In this document: positions 4,221 to 7,143 of the stretch, piece after piece
Layout of the letters: each line of letters starts with the position of its first letter
How positions within the stretch are numbered: position 1 is the first letter of the stretch
Assembly: GCA_019414045.1 (NCBI GenBank)
Contig: DXMW01000002.1
Location: 1-7,143, forward strand
Length of the DNA: 7,143 nt
From: Collinsella sp.
Lineage (GTDB): Bacteria > Actinomycetota > Coriobacteriia > Coriobacteriales > Coriobacteriaceae
Reading direction: 5' to 3'
Program-made: the position numbers and the translations under genes
The notes under the pieces: generated by a model
Database searches by the model: none
What the model was told of the DNA's origin: nothing
Seen by the model: only the letters and a program-made list of their open reading frames with translations

Positions 4221-6986
4221 ATGAATCAGGACCGCCAAAACAGCCAACGCCGCGGCGCGCAGAACACGGAGCGCGAGCAGGATTTTACGACCTACCGTAC
4301 CGCCCAAAGCTCAAACGATATGGTGCCGACGGTTTTTCGCCGTGGCATCTACCGCACGATTCGCGGCAGCCTCAAACGCTTCTTGTCTATCGTCGTGATC
4401 ACCGCGCTTGGCGTGAGCGTGATGTGCGGCCTTAAGGCGGGCTGCGAGGACCTGTGTGATTCGGTCGACGCCTATTTTGACCAGCAGAATGTCTATGACA
4501 TCAACGTGCAGTCGACCTATGGTCTGACCGATGACGATCTTGCCGCGATCCAAGAGGTCGATGGCGTCGAGACGGCCGAGGGCATCTATACCGAGACCGC
4601 CTATACCGCCGTGGGTACGACGCGCGAGCGTGTCGTCGTACAGAGCCTCTCCAAAGAGAATATTGACCAACCGGTGCTAGTACGCGGCGAGCTGCCCGAG
4701 ACTTCGGGCGAAGTGGCAGTGACCTCACGTTTTTTGAAGGCTTCGGGCAAGAAAATCGGCGATACGGTGAGCTTTGCCGCCAACGATGCGAGCTCGTCGA
4801 ACCAAAGCGCCAAGGACCAGTTTGCCGATGGGGACTACACCATCACGGCCGAGGTTCTCGATCCTACCGACGTGAGCTCCGACTCGACAGTCAACGCCTT
4901 TCGCGCTGCTTCGACTGCGGACTACAAGTTCTACGTGAGCGAGGATGCCGCGACATCTTCTTCCTACTCCGCTGTCCACGTGGTCGTCGAGGGAGCCAAG
5001 AGCCTCAACTCCTATTCGGATGCCTACTCGGCAAAGATCAATGAGGTCAAGGGCAATATCGAGAAGATCCGCGAGGAGCGTGAGAAGGCGCGCACTCAGG
5101 AGCTGACGGTCGACACACCGGCGAGCTTGGACGCGACTGAGCGTCAGGCGAATATGGTCTTTGGGATCGAGCAGGACAACATCAATCGCATGGCCGAGGG
5201 CAGCGACGAGCGTGCGCAGGCGCAAGCCGACCTGGACCAGCGCCGCGCCGCCGCCGACCAGCAGTTTGCCGATGCCCGTGCCGAGCTCTCCGACCTGGGC
5301 GAATGCACCTGGTACATCCAGGACCGCGGCAATATCGCAAGCTACTCGAGCGTCGAGAGCGATAGTTCTTCGATCGAGGCCATCGCCACGGTGTTCCCGT
5401 TCATCTTCTTTATCGTCGCCGTGCTTATCAGTCTCACCACCGCCACCCGCATGGTCGAGGAGGAGCGCACGCTTATTGGCCTGTACAAGGCACTCGGCTA
5501 TTCACGCGGGCGTATCCTGTCCAAATATGTGGACTACTCGCTGTGGGCGTGTCTGATCGGTGGCGTGCTCGGCAATATCATCGGATTTGTGGGTCTGCCG
5601 CTGTTCTTGTTTACGGTGTTCGACGACATGTACTCGCTGCCCCAGATGCTGCTTTCGTACGACATCGTGTCCTCAATCGTTTCGGTGGCGCTGTTTGCCG
5701 TGGGCGTGGTGGGCGCCACGATTATCGCCTGCCGCCACGAGATGGCCGAGACCCCAGCCTCGCTCATGCGCCCCAAGGCTCCGCGCGCCGGCTCGCGCAT
5801 CTTGCTCGAGCGCATCGGCTTTATCTGGCGCCGCATGGGCTTTTTGAACAAGGTCGCTGCACGCAACTTATTCCGCTACAAAAAGCGCGCCTTCATGACC
5901 ATCTTTGGCATTGCGGGCTGCACGGCGCTTGTGATTTGCGGTATGGGCATCCGTGATACGTCGGTCGCGCTTTCGCCCAAGCAGTACGGCCACATCACGC
6001 GCTACGATCTGCTGGCGGTTGCCAATCCCGACGATTTTTCGCAGACGTGTGCGGCACTGGATGAGCGCGGCGCGGCCAATGATTCCAACGTGACTGTGAC
6101 TTCGACGCTGCCGATTATGACCGACAACGTTACCTTTACATTCGGCGGAAAGAGCGAGACTGTGCAGCTGATCGTGGTGCCCGATGACCGCACGGGTGAC
6201 TTGGGCGATTACGTGCGCCTGGAGGATGAGTCCAAAGAACCGCTCGCCCTGCGTGACGGGGATGTGTATTTGAGCAAGAGCTCTCAGCTGGTGCTGGGGA
6301 TCAAGCCGGGTGACACGGCTCACGTCCAGGATTCGTCGCTCAATGTTGCCAAGGTCAAAGTCAGCGACATTTCGCTTAACTATCTGGGCAACACGCTTTA
6401 CATGACGCAGGGTACCTATGAGCGCGCGTTCGGTCGAAGCGCGCGCCTCAACGGCATCCTTGCGCTGCTCAAGGGCTCGTCGGCCGATCAGATTGCGTTT
6501 AGCAAGAAGCTTAAGAGTGACGGTTGGCTTACGATTTCGAGTACGTCCGAGCATTGGGAGAATTATGAGGCGAACTTTACGATTATCAATTCGGTCGTGG
6601 TGCTCGTGACCTTTATGGCGGCGTGCCTGTCGTTTGTGGTGGTGTTTACGCTGTCTAATACGAATATTTCGGAGCGCGAACGCGAGCTGGCGACCATCAA
6701 GGTGCTGGGCTTCCGCCGTGGCGAGGTGCATCACTACGTCAACAAGGAGACGTTGATCCTCACGGCGATCGGAGCCGCGCTGGGCGTGCCACTGGGCGGC
6801 TTGCTGGCCGAGAGCTTTACGTACATTCTGCAGATGCCGTCGCTGTACTTTGACGTCGAGGTTGAGCCGCTGAGCTACGTGCTCGCCGTGGTACTTTCCT
6901 TCGGCTTTACGATTGTCGTCAACCTCGCTACCAATCGCACCCTCAATAAGATCGACATGGTCGGTGCCCTCAAGAGCGCCGAGTAA
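4221..6986 (+). CDS. ABC transporter permease with two FtsX domains
   Basis: The membrane subunit paired with the preceding ATPase, 921 residues from the ATG. A polar cytoplasmic tail of about 50 residues leads to TM1 (about 56-74) and a large extracytoplasmic domain (75-385). That domain holds an Ala/Glu/Arg-rich stretch (about 270-358) likely to form a helical hairpin or coiled coil. TM2-4 (about 386-504) follow with the coupling-helix motif EERTLIGLYKALGYSRGRIL. A linker PASLMRPKAPRAGSR leads to TM5 (about 558-576), a second outer domain (577-788) and TM6-8 (about 789-903) with the matching motif ERERELATIKVLGFRRGEV. Such 4+4 TM permeases belong to the MacB/FtsX superfamily. ATG 4221 is preferred over GTG 4209 because GAGTGG (4207-4212) stands eight bases before it; GTG 4209 would overlap the ATPase stop. 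The role may be export of, or resistance to, an envelope-active compound. No regulator or substrate gene adjoins. Confidence 0.93.
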   Translation: MNQDRQNSQRRGAQNTEREQDFTTYRTAQSSNDMVPTVFRRGIYRTIRGSLKRFLSIVVITALGVSVMCGLKAGCEDLCDSVDAYFDQQNVYDINVQSTYGLTDDDLAAIQEVDGVETAEGIYTETAYTAVGTTRERVVVQSLSKENIDQPVLVRGELPETSGEVAVTSRFLKASGKKIGDTVSFAANDASSSNQSAKDQFADGDYTITAEVLDPTDVSSDSTVNAFRAASTADYKFYVSEDAATSSSYSAVHVVVEGAKSLNSYSDAYSAKINEVKGNIEKIREEREKARTQELTVDTPASLDATERQANMVFGIEQDNINRMAEGSDERAQAQADLDQRRAAADQQFADARAELSDLGECTWYIQDRGNIASYSSVESDSSSIEAIATVFPFIFFIVAVLISLTTATRMVEEERTLIGLYKALGYSRGRILSKYVDYSLWACLIGGVLGNIIGFVGLPLFLFTVFDDMYSLPQMLLSYDIVSSIVSVALFAVGVVGATIIACRHEMAETPASLMRPKAPRAGSRILLERIGFIWRRMGFLNKVAARNLFRYKKRAFMTIFGIAGCTALVICGMGIRDTSVALSPKQYGHITRYDLLAVANPDDFSQTCAALDERGAANDSNVTVTSTLPIMTDNVTFTFGGKSETVQLIVVPDDRTGDLGDYVRLEDESKEPLALRDGDVYLSKSSQLVLGIKPGDTAHVQDSSLNVAKVKVSDISLNYLGNTLYMTQGTYERAFGRSARLNGILALLKGSSADQIAFSKKLKSDGWLTISSTSEHWENYEANFTIINSVVVLVTFMAACLSFVVVFTLSNTNISERERELATIKVLGFRRGEVHHYVNKETLILTAIGAALGVPLGGLLAESFTYILQMPSLYFDVEVEPLSYVLAVVLSFGFTIVVNLATNRTLNKIDMVGALKSAE

Positions 6987-7024
6987 CCTGCCAAAAAGGG
7001 ACAGGTTTATTTTTGGCAGGTTTT
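6985..7024 (+). terminator. Intrinsic terminator of the ABC operon
   Basis: AACCTGCCAAAAA (6985-6997) and TTTTTGGCAGGTT (7010-7022) form a perfect 13-bp stem around the 12-base loop GGGACAGGTTTA, with a T-run at 7021-7024. The stem begins inside the permease TAA stop codon. It is the same sequence as the right-hand inverted repeat, so the repeat serves as the terminator. Confidence 0.8.
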
Positions 7025-7039
7025 ATCTGGGCAAACGCC
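6986..7039. repeat. Right inverted repeat flanking the ABC operon
   Basis: This is the inverted partner of 3412-3464. The outer 14 bases (7026-7039, GGCGTTTGCCCAGA on the minus strand) are less conserved than the hairpin core 6986-7025. No matching short direct repeat (target-site duplication) is visible outside the two copies. Similar palindromes containing GGGACAGGTTTATTT are, as far as I recall, widespread as scattered small repeats in bacterial genomes and may depend on a transposase encoded elsewhere. Confidence 0.88.
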
Positions 7040-7143
7040 GGACAACCATTGTCGCTGCCACAATGACAGGATAGGGAACAAGGGCATTTGGTACCGTCAA
7101 GATTCTTTCGCAAATTGATCGAGGCGGCCTCGGCCCCGCCTTG
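7040..7143. other. Right-edge intergenic segment
   Basis: No gene is recognised. Two small inverted repeats are visible: CATTGT (7047-7052) with ACAATG (7060-7065) around seven bases, and AGGCGG (7122-7127) with CCGCCT (7136-7141) around eight bases, running into the window edge. The second could be part of a terminator or of another repeat, but the window ends before this can be judged. Confidence 0.35.

Noticed and set aside
5868..6734. Long leftward open frame of 288 codons inside the permease gene
   Set aside because: It is antisense to conserved FtsX-domain sequence and shows the Arg/His-rich composition typical of the reverse frame of GC-rich genes.

Overview
The window looks like chromosomal DNA from a GC-rich member of the Actinomycetota. 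A gut coriobacterium such as Collinsella is my best guess. This rests on GC-rich codon use (third positions mostly G or C, GTG starts), the style of the gene products, and GC-rich palindromic repeats filling the intergenic gaps. It is an impression, not a proof. No plasmid, phage, IS transposase, CRISPR, tRNA or rRNA gene is visible.

Layout, left to right. Bases 1-397 carry no gene I can support; they hold a G-rich tandem repeat (about 52 bp, nearly three copies) just upstream of a rightward O6-alkylguanine-DNA alkyltransferase gene (ogt, 398-976). The gap to the next gene holds a second repeat, palindromic 44-bp units spaced exactly 62 bp apart. A leftward CLC-family antiporter follows (1183-2433). 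Its selectivity and gating motifs (GREGV, GEVTP, a Met where chloride CLCs carry Ser) match the fluoride/proton branch, CLC-F. Upstream of it is a leftward GyrI-like domain protein (2604-3242). The promoter region of that gene contains a perfect 14-bp palindrome of the LexA/SOS-box type, CGAAC-N4-GTTCG. The right half is a rightward two-gene ABC operon: an ATPase (3514-4215) followed after 5 bases by a large two-FtsX-domain permease (4221-6986).

How it fits together. Three of the units look like stress or defence functions: direct repair of alkylated guanine, export of fluoride, and a GyrI-like protein probably under DNA-damage control, as the GyrI/SbmC protein of E. coli is. The ABC pair is a complete exporter or mechanotransmission-type transporter of unknown substrate, with no sensor kinase or regulator beside it in this window.

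The most notable structure is the pair of near-identical inverted repeats, about 53 bp each, bracketing the ABC operon (3412-3464 and 6986-7039). The right-hand copy overlaps the permease stop codon and doubles as its intrinsic terminator. I found no completely new multi-gene system. The repeats, the SOS-type operator and the CLC-F leader are the points most worth testing.
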